Of a DNA stretch of 64,000 nt, positions 1 through 12,511 are shown in pieces. The DNA lies in assembly GCA_017979445.1 (NCBI GenBank), contig CM030711.1, positions 17,934,922-17,998,921 of the forward strand, given 5' to 3'. The position numbers and the translations under genes were made by a program. The DNA comes from Akebia trifoliata (Eukaryota > Streptophyta > Magnoliopsida > Ranunculales > Lardizabalaceae). The notes below the pieces were generated by a model, which searched no databases, was not told where the DNA came from, and saw only the letters and a program-made list of their open reading frames with translations. Positions within the stretch are counted from its first letter, which is position 1. The number at the start of each line of letters is the position of its first letter.

Positions 1-287
1 CAGATCCTTGAGGGTAAAGTTCTTCCCGAACTAAAAAAATGCTAAGTCCTTGAGCGGGAGCTCTCATTGGCAGTGTCAGATCCTTTAATTTTAGAAAATT
101 CTCCCTGGCTAATGCAGCAGTGCATGTATGTGCATTGGTGTGATGCTAATTTTGAAAAAGTACGTTTTTATTTTGCGCATTCATGAAAAAACTGAGTAAA
201 ACATGAACTCTAGGCAAAACCTGAGAAAAAGTTTGAGTTTAAACAAAGAAAAATAAGATCTGAGAAAAATTTGAGCAAAGGTTAAAT

Positions 288-1545
288 GTCCTACTCTACC
301 TACCCTGGATGAAAGAGTAATGAACTTAGCTTTTTGGGAAGTTCTACTCTACCTACTTGGAGTGAAAGAGTAATAAACTAATTTTTTGGGAAGTTCTACT
401 CTACCTGCCCAGGGTGAAAGAGTAATGAACTAATTTTTTGGGAAGTTCTACTCTACCTACTCGGAGTAAAAGAGTAATGAACTAAACTTTTTTTTCGAAC
501 GTTCTACTCTACCTACTCGGGATGAAAGAGTAATGAACTAATTATTTATTTATTTAGTTTTTTTAAGAAATTCTACTCTACCTACTTGGCGTGAAAGAGT
601 AATGAACTAAGCTTTTTGAGAGTCCTATTCTACCTGCCCAGGATAAAAGAGTAATGAACTAATTTTTTGGGAAGTTCTACCCTACCTACTCGGAGTGAAA
701 GAGTACTGAACTAATTTTTTTGGGAAGTTCTACTCTACCTGCTCGGGGTGAAAGAGTAATGAACTAATTTTTTTGGGTAGTTCTACTCTACCTACTCGGA
801 GTGAAAGAGTAATGAACTAATTTTTTGGTAAGTTCTACTCTACCTGCCCAGGGTAAAAGAGTAATGAACAAATTTTTTTGGGAAGTTCTACTTTACCTAC
901 TCGGAGTGAAAGAGTAATGAATTAAGCTTTTTTTTTTGGGAAGTTCTACTCTACCTGCTCAGGGTGAAAAAGTAATGAACTAATTATTAGTTAATTTTTT
1001 TTAAGAAGTTTTACTCTACCTACTCGGAGTGAAAGAGTAATGAACTAATTTTTTGGGAAATTCTACTCTACCTGCTCGGGGTGAAAGAGTAATGAACTAA
1101 TTTTTTTGGGAAGTTCTACTCTACCTACTTGGAGTGAAAGAGTAATGAACTATTTTTTTTTGGAAGTTCTACTCTACCTGCTCGTGGTGAAAGAGTAATG
1201 AACTAATTATTTTTTTTTTTTTTAGGAAGTTCTACTCTACCTACTTGGAGTGAAAGAGTAATGAACTAAGCTTTTTGGGAGTCCTATTCTACCTACCTAG
1301 GGTAAAAGAGTAATGAACTAATTTTTAGGGAAGTTCTACTCTACCTACTCGGAGTGAAAGAGTAATGAACTAATTCTTTTTGGGAAGTTCTACTCTACCT
1401 GCTCGGGCTGAAAGAGTAATGAACTAATTAATTATTTTTTAGGAAGTTCTACTCTACCTACTCGGAGTGAAAGAGAAATGAACTAAGTTTTTCGGGAAAG
1501 TTCTACTCTACCTACTCGGAGTGAAAGAGTAATGAACTTAGCTTT
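288..1545. repeat. Minisatellite, about 23 units of 50-60 bp
   Basis: Each unit contains ttctactctacctactcgg followed by gtgaaagagtaatgaacta and a T-rich spacer of variable length. I count 23 occurrences of the agagtaatgaac-like core. Some units carry gcccaggg in place of actcggag, giving an alternating higher-order look. The array lies in the 3' untranslated part of the minus-strand Tat element, between gag and the polypurine tract. Tandem repeats in the 3' UTR are known for Ogre/Tat elements. Confidence 0.93.
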
Positions 1546-3807
1546 GACGGAACAAACGGGGGATTAACCTCGCATTTGATTTTTTTTTAATAAAAAGTTG
1601 GATTTTATGAAGGTCCGATAAACATTTCAACTCTCTTTGAATCTTAGGAGTTTTCAAAATTGCTATCAAGATGGTAATCTTTTATTCAAAGTTAACCTTA
1701 TCCTTTGGGGTTAAAATTGACCAGGCTTCAGAATCAAAATGCCCCTAGTTTGACAGGGAACATTGCAGTGGGGATAATTGAACATAATTTGAAAACGAAT
1801 GCCCCAAGTGTAAGGGGGGAAACTGTACTCTTTAGAAAAAGGAAGTGCCCTTGTTATGAAAGTTTGAAATCCTTGATTACCGCAAGGGCAATAAAGGTTT
1901 AACTTTTAATTTGGAACAAGATATTTCTTTCTGAAATTCATCATATAATTTGTTCTCTCTCCCCATCGGTTCGCTTAGGGACATGAAACTCTTCAGATCA
2001 ATCATAGACAAGATACTTGTATCCACTAAGTCTATATTTGTTTCAAACTAGATATTGAAACTTGATCATTCGAACTTCTAATATTTCAGCTCAAACCGTT
2101 CTTAACTTTTCTTTTGTTTTGTTTTGTTGCTCTAACTTTTGCCTAAATCGCCTTTTCAGGTTTTCAAACTAGCGAGCGTGCTCTAGTTTTTGTGGAAATC
2201 ACCTTTACAGGTTTTCGATCTAGCGAGCTTACCATTTTACTTTAATTTTTTTCTCTTTGCTCTAATTGTTGCCAAGGCTGTCCTTACGAATTTTTAACCT
2301 TGCGAGTTTGCCTTGATTTTTGCCTAAGTCGTCCTTTCGGATTTTCAACTTAGAGGCTTTATTTTCCCTTTTCTTCCTTTTTGAACTTCTGGAGTTACTG
2401 TCTGATCATGCTTTATTTCCTTCATTGACTTTTCCACTCGGTACTTAGGAGGACTTTCATGGGTAAGCTTAGGACTGGACATAAAATAAATGAATTTTGA
2501 TGCTCAAAACCCAAATGCCCCTTATGCAGCATTTCTTTGAATTTTTTTCTTTTTCTTTGAATTTTCTTTCCCATTTTGACAATATCCTTTTTGTTGGTGG
2601 ATATATATTTTTATTTTGATGTGGTTGGGCCTGAAGTAACTTCTCAAGTTGCCTACGTACCCCAATTGTTTTTGGGATCAGACCAAAACGTAGTTCAAGT
2701 ACATTCCCTCCCCTAGATTAGGTGATCGGGCTGAGAAAGAAAAATGCAATTTTATTTTTTGAAAGGCTACAAAAGGCCTGAAAAATAAAATATTGAGCTG
2801 GGTAACATGAAAATTGGTTCGGCCAAAGATGGCCTCCTTAGATATAGTACCGCTCGATTTGGCCAAGGTTGATTGATTTTAGCATTTTGGTGTCGTGATG
2901 ATCTTTGAAGTCTGACAGCTTTTCCAAACAGTCTTGTCTTGATGACGGGATGACCTTCCTTGTTGAATTTGCAATTTTCTTTAAAGGCTCAACCTTCAAC
3001 TTGCATGTCCCGCATTTTCGTTTTCGTATCAAAATACAAATGATTCATGGCGATAAATCAAATTCACTTCTAACGATGGGTATTTTATTTGTACTTTAAA
3101 AAATGAACTTTTCATTTCAAATTTCCTTTCATGCCACATAACATAGAACCCTGAAGTAGTCCGTATAGAAAATTGAGTCGAAGTTTGACATGTTGAAGGC
3201 GTGAACTATGGTTTTTCTTGTCAATCTCAATGTGTCTAACACATTTGTGATAGAAGTTTCGAGATTCTTATTAACTGCCTTAATAATACTCTATTTTGGA
3301 TTTCTTTCCATTTTTTAGAAATTCAACAATGATGTGACTCGTCCTCTGATTATGTGATTCCATTCTAGCTCGTAGGATAGGTATCCATTTCTTGTTGAAC
3401 AACACCTAAGCTTACCCAAAATATCCTCAAAGGACTACGTGAAAAAGTTTTTTAAGTTTTCTGAATAAATTCATCATCTCCTCGTGTTCCTCTGGGGATA
3501 AGTCAATTTTGATTTGAATTTTTTGAAAATTATTTTTTTTGTTACGAGGTCAATGACCTTTGTTTCCTCGATTAGAGGTTGAACTTGACCTTTGTCTTCT
3601 TGTTTAAATAATTCGATTGATTCGGGAGGGGATTCCTTGTCAGAGGATCCTCTCCTAAAGCAAGATTATTAGTTAACTCATTAATGCGCTCGAGGTATTC
3701 AGAAATTTCTTTTATTCAATTAAAATCAGATGGGACGACAGACACCATTGCGGACTCGACTCAACAGAAATAAAAAATGCTAGACTCGATCTAACAAGAA
3801 TAATCCG
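1546..3807. other. Non-coding internal sequence of the Tat element (copy A)
   Basis: No credible gene. T-rich DNA collinear with 10046-12360. The short frames here are not conserved with any family I know. The sub-block 2535-3443 is almost identical to 11071-11979 (see findings), while the sequence on both sides differs by several percent. Confidence 0.7.
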
Positions 3808-4251
3808 TTACGAAATAAGAAAACTTCCTAAGAATAATCCATTGAATTTTTCCTTTTCTGACATGACAAACTTCTCGGACAGACAGATCTTAGGGATTTG
3901 ATTTAAATCCTCTATTCTTGCCGCGATTTCATCAATCCCTTTTATGTTCTTCACAGCTGTTTCCAACTGAATCATTCTATTGGCCAACATTGGATTCTCA
4001 TTAAAACGCTCCTCATTTTCGTCAAGCTCATAAACCTCATCTAGATTTTTCACTGTGTAACCTTCCGGTCCTTTGTCCCTTTGATCGTCAGGATGGTTTC
4101 TTGTTGATTCGGAGATCTGTTTCAGCACTTCCACCTTACTCTTTATGTTGTTCATATCCATTGTAAAGACTTCTAAAATCTTATGAATTTCTACGAGTTC
4201 AGATTCAGAAGTCATTTTTGACGGTTCACTTGGTGCTGATGTTCTTTCCAA
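3808..4251 (-). pseudogene. gag: Truncated Tat gag, N-terminal part (copy A)
   Basis: Open minus-strand frame for the N-terminal gag segment. It has charged, probably coiled-coil stretches (ELVEIHKILEVF, then MLANRMIQLETAVKNIKG) leading to the start of the capsid-like domain (KFVMSEKEKFNG). The frame has no ATG at its right end; the first methionine falls in MTSESELVE. It stops right after EKFNG because about 1.46 kb present in the other copy (12365-13830), including the rest of gag, is missing. A 21-nt stretch near the start (VGVKKPGR in the other copy) is also missing. The reading frame itself has no stop, unlike the second copy. It cannot encode a complete gag. Confidence 0.75.
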
Positions 4252-5457
4252 CTAGGTGGCAGACGCTTAAGTTTAGGCACAATAGTATCTTAAAACCCCA
4301 TTAATAGTGGATTATTTGTTACTGACCCGAGGATAGGTTTTAGCGATTAGAATTAAAGGTCTCTCTTAATAACATTTAGTACATTAACCCCCTAGATTCA
4401 AAGTCTTTAATTGATGAAACATTGAGCAAGAAGTTGCATGAAGATGATTTGTCAATTGATCAGGAATCTTAGAAAATTTGACCATGATTAAGGGTTGTAT
4501 GGCCTTCCAAGAGTAAGATCTAGGTTGTGCTAGTCAATACAGCCCTTAATATGTTTTGTACTAATCCTAACCTTGTTGATTATAAAATATTCAGTCCATT
4601 AAATTAAATTGGCCAGTAAAAATTATTGGGACTGTGTAACCATTTGAGTTTGGGCCGATTCGACCCAATGGATCTGAATATTCTACTTAAACCACTTCAT
4701 CTACTATTTTTAAGCTAATTAGTCCAATCGGTCCATGTTTTGATCCATGAGATCTATTTACGAATTGGGCTAACTGGTTTAAATAGATATTGATCGATAT
4801 GTCTCATCAATTATGTTATTGGGTTGGAAAGGTATTGCCAGTTCAATTTGAGCGATGTGGACCGGTCCACCCACTTACCTTTCGGTTAGATTAAAGAAAG
4901 GCAACTCGGTAGCACTTATGGTCGATTCGAGTCGTGGCCTAATAGGACCGTACCTAAGTTCTAGACTTTATATATGATTGAGGTTAGGTTAGGACAAATC
5001 TTAAGTCACTTCAGCCCGAAACACCGATATACTATTCTAGTTTTACCTGGTCAAGTAATACGTGGTGCCCCAGTTTGATATACCCGAAGGTACTGTACTG
5101 AAGTTGTAGCGTTCACGGGCATCCCCCGTGTCCCGAAGGACCAGGTTAGCTTAGATCCGGCTACTGGACTTATAAGGACATGACATGATGTAAATATGCG
5201 TATGCATGCTCGTCAGTGTTTACAAATGGACAAAGTGCGCCCAGGGCATTTTTCGTAAATATCCAACCACACAAATCAAGTATATCTAATCATCAATCCA
5301 ATCAATAGAGATAACAATTAAACATATCTAATCACATGCCAATGAAGGAAATAACAAAATCTAGCCTAATCTAAGATTCTCATTAAGTCAACTGGGTTGC
5401 CTCGATGAAAAAGTCAACCTAACGATAGTCTTGGATCGGGTCAAGTTTGACCCTAAA

Positions 5458-5476
5458 TTCCCCAGTGGAGTCACCA
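5458..5476 (-). other. Primer-binding site, tRNA-Arg type (copy A)
   Basis: The minus strand reads TGGTGACTCCACTGGGGAA one base after the LTR end. This resembles the TGGCGACTCCACTGGGGA site of Ogre/Tat elements, which pairs with the 3' end of tRNA-Arg. The match is from memory of the family, not a tRNA search. Confidence 0.75.
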
Positions 5477-5929
5477 CTAAAATCGTCTCGACCCGGTCGT
5501 CCGCTAAATAGCGGACAAGGGTTCGATCTATATATCTCGGGAATTTTAAAAGAATAGGGGGTCGCCACCTAGTTTAGGTCTAGGAACCAAAATTAATTCC
5601 AAATGGATATGGGTCGGTCCACGGATCAGAGAGATGGGTAAGGGGTCAGGTTACAAGTTTCGGAAGGCATTAGGCACCGAACCCGTCCGATCGAGATGAT
5701 CGATCTCTACTACGATACAAAACTAACCTATGGTTAACGGGATAAGACTAGGGTCAAGACCATGGTCCAATCATCATCATCAGTTTATGTCTAGTTTGCC
5801 AAACGAATCTTATGGTTAAGATAATTACATAGATTCTCAAATTTCCCATAAAAGGAATCTCACGATTTAATAAGGCTTGCTTGGCACCATAAATTAATGA
5901 ATCAATTCAGTCACATTTTGAATAGTATG

Positions 5930-6840
5930 AAATCGATTCTCAATGCCACGTATACAACATTAGTGAATTGGCTCATTGACGACATTTGATTAAAGAAATT
6001 CGATATTTTAAATTGTCACGTGACGACATTTTATCAAAGAAATTTGGTTTCTGAATCGCCACGTGCGTCCCAAAATCAATGAGTCAACCCACACATTTAT
6101 TACCAAAGAAATTCAATTTTTGAATTGTCACGTGCATTCTAAAATCAGCGAGTTAACTCACAAATTATTAATCAAAGAAATTCTATTTTCGAATTGTCAC
6201 AAGTATTAAAATCTGTGAATTAATCCATAAATGTTTTATCAAATAAATCTTTATTTTTGAAATGCCACGTGTATTAAAATCAATGAGTCGACTCACTTGC
6301 CCGATTTTATAGAAAATCTCTATTTGGAATTTCCAATGAACACAAAAAATCAGTGAGTTGACTTCTATTTCATAGAAAATTTTGATTTGGAATTTCCTAT
6401 GTATACAAAATCAGTGAGTTTGTACACATATCCATTTTATAAAGAAAAAAAATCGATTCAAATTTCTAATGTATCCAAAATCAGTGAGTCAACTCAATAA
6501 TTTTGATTAAGGAAATCTTGATTTTTCAAAATCGCCACATGTGACAAAATCATTAAATTAACTCACATATTCATTTTATAGAAAACAAATCGATTCAAAT
6601 TTCTAATGTAACTAAAATCAGTGACTCAACTCAATAATTTTGATCAAGGAAATTTTGATTTTCCAAAATCGTCACGTGCGGCAAAATCATTTAATTAACT
6701 TACATATCCATTTTATAGAAAATAAATCGATTCAAATTTCTAATGTACCCAAAATCAGTGAGTAGACTCAATAATTTTGATCAAGAAAATCTTGATTTTC
6801 CAAAATCGTTACGTGTGCCAAACTTAATGAATTAGCCCAT
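5930..6840. repeat. Degenerate ~60-bp tandem repeats with CACGTG motifs in LTR A
   Basis: Repeated modules of the form tgaattgtcacgtg, then aaaatcagtgagtcaactca, then atcaaagaaatt run across this block. CACGTG (the plant G-box core) occurs five times (near 6018, 6060, 6131, 6264 and 6673). The same array is present in the sister LTR at about 19430-20330. Confidence 0.7.
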
Positions 6841-7659
6841 ACATTTCATAAAATCAACGAATTGGGTCATTAATATTATAAAATGACAAAAACGATCCGA
6901 TAATATTAATAATCAATTAGTTGATCCATCAATATTTCAGAAAAATTTAAAAATTATCATTAGTACCACGTACACCTAAAAAATCGACGAATCCATTCGA
7001 ATACATAAAAAATTATGAAGTAAAGAATAAATAAATGAAATAAAAAAATAAATAAATAAATGAAAAATTCCCTTTGTCGAATGATTTCGGATGCTTGGAT
7101 TTCTTCAATAAAAATTTGAAATAGCTTATAAGTAGTGTCGTGATCTTGTGAGTTTGATGTGTGAATCTTTCTCCAAAATAAATTTTTTTTCTTTGAGGGT
7201 AATGAAGAAGACGGTTAATGGAAGTGAGGCTATAGCTGATTTTTTTTTATGGTAAATAGAGAGGGAGAGAGGAGTTGAGGACATTAATGGAGAAGAATGT
7301 GACTTTTTTTTAAAGGAAGAAAAAAGGTTGTAGGTCTAATGATAAAAAAAATGTTGTTATTTTTTTTAGAGGGTGTCCTCAAAAACATTTTTTTCTCCTT
7401 TGCAATGGTTCTTTTGATCCTCTTTTATGGTAGTTCTACCATCAAACATGAGAAAGGGAGAAATGAGAGTGATGGAAGAGGACATGGGTAGTTATGAGAA
7501 GTTGGAGAGAAGGAGAAGGAGGACATGGGGAAGAGAGAGTTAGAGAAGAAAATGTGTGTCCACATATTTTCTTTCTCTTTTTTTATTTTTTTTTATTTTT
7601 TATTTTTGGAGAATGGGGGGTGGTGATCCCATACTACTCGCCTTAATGATCTCTCATAG

Positions 7660-8570
7660 ACCATTAAATTGATTAGTCGGTTGGAACTCGATTTTAATTC
7701 AATCGGATTTCTATTTCAATTTGATCGAGTGGATTTTTTTTTTTTTTGTTGAATGATTTAATTTTGAATTCGATTGGTCGATTTTAGTTTTGAATTTAGT
7801 AGATCGATTTTAATTGTTCGATTGGATTTTAATTTCAATGTTAATCAATAGATTGGATTTTGATTTAAAAGTTTGATGGATATTAATTTTCACTTTGCTT
7901 AATTAATTGAATTTTAATTTGACTTTTATTTGATTATGACTTGATTTTAAATTTTTTTAAATTGATTTTGAATTTCAATTTGATTTTAAAATTTGATTTT
8001 ATTGATTCAATTTTTATTTTATTTTAATTTTATTTTGATTGGTTGATCGATTTGATTGATTCTAATGATTTTCAACTTAATTTTTAATTTAATTTTGAAT
8101 TGAATTTAGGTTGATTTTTGTCGATACTTTAATTTGATATTTAAGTTTGATATTTAAATTTTTATTTTTATTTTATATTTCAATTTAATTTAAAATTTTG
8201 ATTTGGTTAATTTAATTTTGATTTTGTATTTTAATTGATTGATTAATTGGATTTTAATTTGATCGAATGTATTTTAATTGGTCGATTTGGTTAATTGATT
8301 TTAAAATTTAATTTTGCATGTTGATTGGTTGAATAATTTTTAAATTAATTTTCAATTTATTTTTTATTTTTTATTTGTATTTTTAATCGGTTTCTTGATT
8401 TTTAATTTAAATATAATTTTTATTTTATATTTTAATTGAAATTTAATTTTGATTTTACGATTTTAAATTGATTTTAAATTTTGAATTTTAATTGGATCTT
8501 AGTTTAATTTTCAATTTGAATTTTATTTTGTTTTAATTTTTTGTTTGAATTCTCCTAGGGATCAAGGTCT
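7660..8570. repeat. T-rich low-complexity tract in LTR A
   Basis: About 900 bp made almost only of variations on gattttaatttgattttg. It is matched in the sister LTR at 21120-22010. No gene content. Long frames read in this block should be disregarded. Confidence 0.85.
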
Positions 8571-9112
8571 CTATGTTAGAATTGGATGTTAAGGGGCGTT
8601 TTGCTCATTTTTACGATTTTTGACGATTTTTCTTGAATTTCTCTATTTTCATCGATTTGAGTCCCGTTAGACTCGAAATGACATTCTGAGTGCAATGGAG
8701 GTACTTTCGAGATTTTTTGGAGGTCCAAAATTTATGAGGGGTATTTTCATTATTTTTGTGATTTTTCAGATTTTTTACGATTTTCAGCGTGAGGTTTCTT
8801 TTGGTCACCATGTGAGTATTTCTAAGTTCCAAAATTATATTTTCCTAGTGTAGCGAAGTCTCTAAGTTATTGAACTGTGTAACGAACCTAAGCGTACGTG
8901 CTTGCTAAGTCGGATGTAAGGTGTAGTGATCCTAAGCGTGCGTAAATTTCTATGTTGATTCGTGACGAGTAGAGGGGATGAAAAGTCTAGAAATAGAAGG
9001 GATCAAGCAATACTCACAAACCTTCGAGTTCTTTTATGCTCATCATTAGGAATCCACAATAGTCGACTAACAAATTGTCGAATTGGGAAGATGCAAAAAT
9101 AGGGTGTCTATA

Positions 9113-9127
9113 GATGCCCCTCTTTGG
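9113..9127 (-). other. Polypurine tract next to LTR A
   Basis: The minus strand reads GCCAAAGAGGGGCATC and then the LTR start TATAGACACCC. A purine run immediately upstream of the 3' LTR is the plus-strand priming site of LTR retrotransposons. It fixes the minus-strand orientation. Confidence 0.75.
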
Positions 9128-9544
9128 CAGAGGGTGGAAGCAAACTAGATGCCCAATCTATTATGCTAGATAATGCGACATCCAAATGCCAAAGCTAGTG
9201 ATAATCCATTTTGCAGCCTACTTTGACAATTTGACGAAGTGTCCAGATCCTTGAGGGTAACCTCTCCTTGGAAAAATGTCAGATCCTTGAATTTTGAAAA
9301 TTTTTCTTTGACTAATGCAAATGCAATGCGAGTGCACATATGTGTCACTATGTAGTGATGATTTTTTAAAAAGGCACATCTCCATTCAACGCATTCATGA
9401 TGAGAGGATAAGAAACTTATTGATGGGTAACTGCGTAATAAAATCTGAGCAAAACCTGAGAAAAAATTTGAGTAAAACTGAGTAAAATATGAACATACAC
9501 TGAGCATAAGGTCTGAGCATAATTTGAGCATAATCTGAGCAAAA

Positions 9545-10045
9545 GTTGAATGTCTTACTGTATCTACCCTAGGTGAAAGAGTAACGAACTTTTTTTTTAG
9601 GGGTCCTACTCTACCTACTCGGGGTGGAAAAGTAATGAACGATTTGTCTGAGAGTCCTACTCTACCTACTCGGGATGGAAGAGTAATGAACGATTTTCTA
9701 GGAGTTCTACTCTACCTACTCGGAGTAAAAGAGTAATGAACTGTTTATCTGGGAGTTCTACTCTACCTACTCGGGGTGGAAGAGTAATGAACTATTTTCA
9801 AGGAGTTCTACTCTACCTACTCGGGGTGAAATAGTAATGAACTGTTTTCTGAGAGTCCTACTCTATCTACTTGGGGTGGAAGAGTAATGAACAATTTTCT
9901 GGGAGTTCTACTCTACCTATCCGGGGTGAAAGAGTAATGAACTGTTTGGGATTCCTACTCTACCTACTCAGGGTGAAAGAGTAATGAACTATTTATCTGG
10001 GAGTCCTACTCTACCTACTCGGGGTGGAAGAGTAATGAACTATTT
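9545..10045. repeat. Minisatellite, about 10 units (copy B)
   Basis: Same unit family as 288-1545 (ttctactctacctactcgg plus agagtaatgaac) but with about 10 units. Most carry ggggtggaagag in place of ggagtgaaagag. The spacer is gattttctgggag-like instead of the long T-run in the other copy. It lies at the same place relative to the polypurine tract. Confidence 0.93.
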
Positions 10046-12511
10046 TGTATGGGCAAAACAAACAAGAAGTCAATAACACTTTTGGAAAGAGTTGGATTTT
10101 ATGAAGGTCCAGTCAACATTTTAACTTTCTTTGAACCTCAAGGGTTTTCAAAGTTGCTATCAAAAGGGTACTTTTCAATTCAAGATTAACCTTATCCTTT
10201 GGGATCAAAATTGATTAGGCTTCAGAACAGAATGCCCCTAGTTTGATAGGGAGTGTTGTACTGAGGATAGCTGAACATAGTTTGAGAACAAAAAATGCCC
10301 CTTGTGTAAGGGGACAACTACATTCTTTAGAAAAGGGAAGTGCCCCTACTATGAAAGTTTGAAATCTTTGATTACCGCAAGCGCAATAAAGGTTTAACAT
10401 TTAATTTCGACTTTTTATATTGAGGATTTTGAGTCAGGCTCAAAGAAATTGGAACATAATATTTCTTTTTGAAATTTTTATCGCAGAATCTGTTCTTTCT
10501 TCTCATCGGTTCACTTAAGGACGTGAAGTTCTTAAGATCAATCGTAGACGAGACACTTGTATCCACTGAGTATATATTTGGTTTAAACTGGGTATTGATT
10601 CTACGGTGATTAATTGTTTGTCCCAAAGTCGATGCAGTTAGCCCTTCAGACTTTCAAGATTTTGTCTCGAACCGCTTTTTGGATTCTCATCTGGAATGAG
10701 ATTTGCTATTGATTGCTCTGATTTTTGCCTAGATCCCTTTTTCAAGTTTTCAAACTAGCGAGCGTGCTCTAGTTTTTGCCTAAATCACCTTTCCAGGTTT
10801 TCGATCTAGCGAGCTTACCATTTTTCTTTAATTTTTTTCACTTTGCTCTAATTGTTGCCAAGGCCGTCCTTTCGAATTTTTAACTTAGAGGTTTTATTTT
10901 CCCTTTTCTTCCTTTTTGAACTTCTGGAGTTACTGTCTGATCACGCTTTGTTTTCCTTCCTTGACTTTTCCGCTCGGTACTTAGGAGGACTTTCATAGGT
11001 AAGCTTAGGACTGGGCATAAAAGAAAGGAATTTTGAGGCTCAAAACCCAAATGCCCCTTGTGCGACATTTCTTTGAATTTTTTTCTTTTTCTTTGAATTT
11101 TCTTTCCCATTTTGACAATATCCTTTTTGTTGGTGGATATATATTTTTATTTTGATGTGGTTGGGCCTGAAGTAACTTCTCAAGTTGCCTACGTACCCCA
11201 ATTGTTTTTGGGATCAGACCAAAACGTAGTTCAAGTACATTCCCTCCCCTAGATTAGGTGATCGGGCTGAGAAAGAAAAATGCAATTTTATTTTTTGAAA
11301 GGCTACAAAAGGCCTGAAAAATAAAATATTGAGCTGGGTAACATGAAAATTGGTTTGGCCAAAGATGGCCTCCTTAGATATAGTACCGCTCGATTTGGCC
11401 AAGGTTGATTGATTCTAGCATTTTGGTGTCGTGATGATCTTTGAAGTCTGACAGCTTTTCCAAACAGTCTTGTCTTGATGACGGGATGACCTTCCTTGTT
11501 GAATTTGCAATTTTCTTTAAAGGCTCAACCTTCAACTTGCATGTCCCGCATTTTCGTTTTCGTATCAAAATACAAATGATTCATGGCGATAAATCAAATT
11601 CACTTCTAACGATGGGTATTTTATTTGTACTTTAAAAAATGAACTTTTCATTTCAAATTTCCTTTCATGCCACATAACATAGAACCCTGAAGTAGTCCGT
11701 ATAGAAAATTGAGTCGAAGTTTGACATGTTGAAGGCGTGAACTATGGTTTTTCTTGTCAATCTCAATGTGTCTAACACATTTGTGATAGAAGTTTCGAGA
11801 TTCTTATTAACTGCCTTAATAGTACTCTATTTTGGATTTCTTTCCATTTTTTAGAAATTCAACAATGATGTGACTCGTCCTCTGATTATGTGATTCCATT
11901 CTAGCTCGTAGGATAGGTATCCATTTCTTGTTGAACAACACCTAAGCTTACCCAAAATATCCTCAAAGGACTACGTGAAAAAGTCTTTTGAGTTTTCTGA
12001 ATAAATTCATCATCTCCTCGTGTTCCTCTGGGGATAAGTCAATTTTGATTTGAATTTTTTGAAAATTATTTTTTTTGTTCCGAGGTCAATGACCTTTGTT
12101 TTCTCGATTAGAGGTTAAACCTGACTTTTGTCTTCTTGCTTAAATAATTCGATTGATTGGGGAGGAGATTCCTTGTTAGAGGATCCTCTCCTAAAGCAAG
12201 ATTATTAGTTAACTCGTTAATGCACTTGAGGTATTCAGAAATTTCTTTTATTCAATTAAAATCAGATGGGGCGACAGACACCATTGCGGACTCGACTCAA
12301 CAGAAATAAAAAATGCTAGACTTGATCTAACAAGAATAAGCCGTTACGAAATAAGAAAACTATACTCAAACTAAATCACATGGGTTTGATTACAAACTAA
12401 GGACTCAAGACATTTTTTTCAACCGGTAGGACTGAAACATGGTAATCTTCAAGGAACAACTGGGAAATGTTGAGAGACTCTGTGGTAATTTGCCAGTCTT
12501 GAACTTCTTCT
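10046..12511. other. Non-coding internal sequence of the Tat element (copy B)
   Basis: Collinear with 1546-3807. No recognisable coding domain on either strand. The small open frames are in homopolymer-rich DNA. It separates gag from the 3' minisatellite where pol would lie in an autonomous element. Confidence 0.7.

Larger units (their letters stand above)
1..5477 (-). mobile_element. Tat-type retrotransposon, second internal region (partial, runs off the left edge)
   Basis: Collinear with the internal region at 9113-18970, so it is a second internal copy that shares the LTR at 5478-9112. Reading on the minus strand it holds the primer-binding site (5458-5476), a leader (about 4260-5457), a truncated gag (3808-4251), a non-coding stretch, and the minisatellite (288-1545). 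Position 1 corresponds to about 9244 in the other copy, so a polypurine tract and a further LTR are expected about 130 bp to the left of the window. No protease, reverse transcriptase or integrase motif is visible. Compared with the other copy it lacks the 12365-13830 segment and the solo LTR. Confidence 0.8.
5478..9112 (-). mobile_element. Tat-type LTR (copy A), 3.6 kb
   Basis: The minus strand begins TATAGACACCC (TGTAGACACCCC in the sister LTR) and ends next to the primer site at 5458-5476. The polypurine tract lies at 9113-9127, so this LTR is the 3' LTR of the element to its right and the 5' LTR of the partial copy to its left. It aligns along its whole length with 18971-22573, with many substitutions and small indels. 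Its own first dinucleotide and last bases (TA...TA) are mutated from TG...CA. Confidence 0.85.

Noticed and set aside
1705..1902. 65-codon plus-strand frame after the minisatellite
   Set aside because: The matching place in copy B (about 10215-10400) is not open in this frame and there is no family similarity. It is non-coding retrotransposon DNA.
2905..3099. 64-codon plus-strand frame identical to 11441-11635
   Set aside because: Identity reflects the near-identical DNA block. Open frames occur on both strands there, and no start context or domain is visible.
7660..8570. Possible satellite or scaffold-attachment DNA
   Set aside because: The AT-rich tract is part of the LTR and is present at the same place in both LTRs. 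No independent unit or boundary was found.
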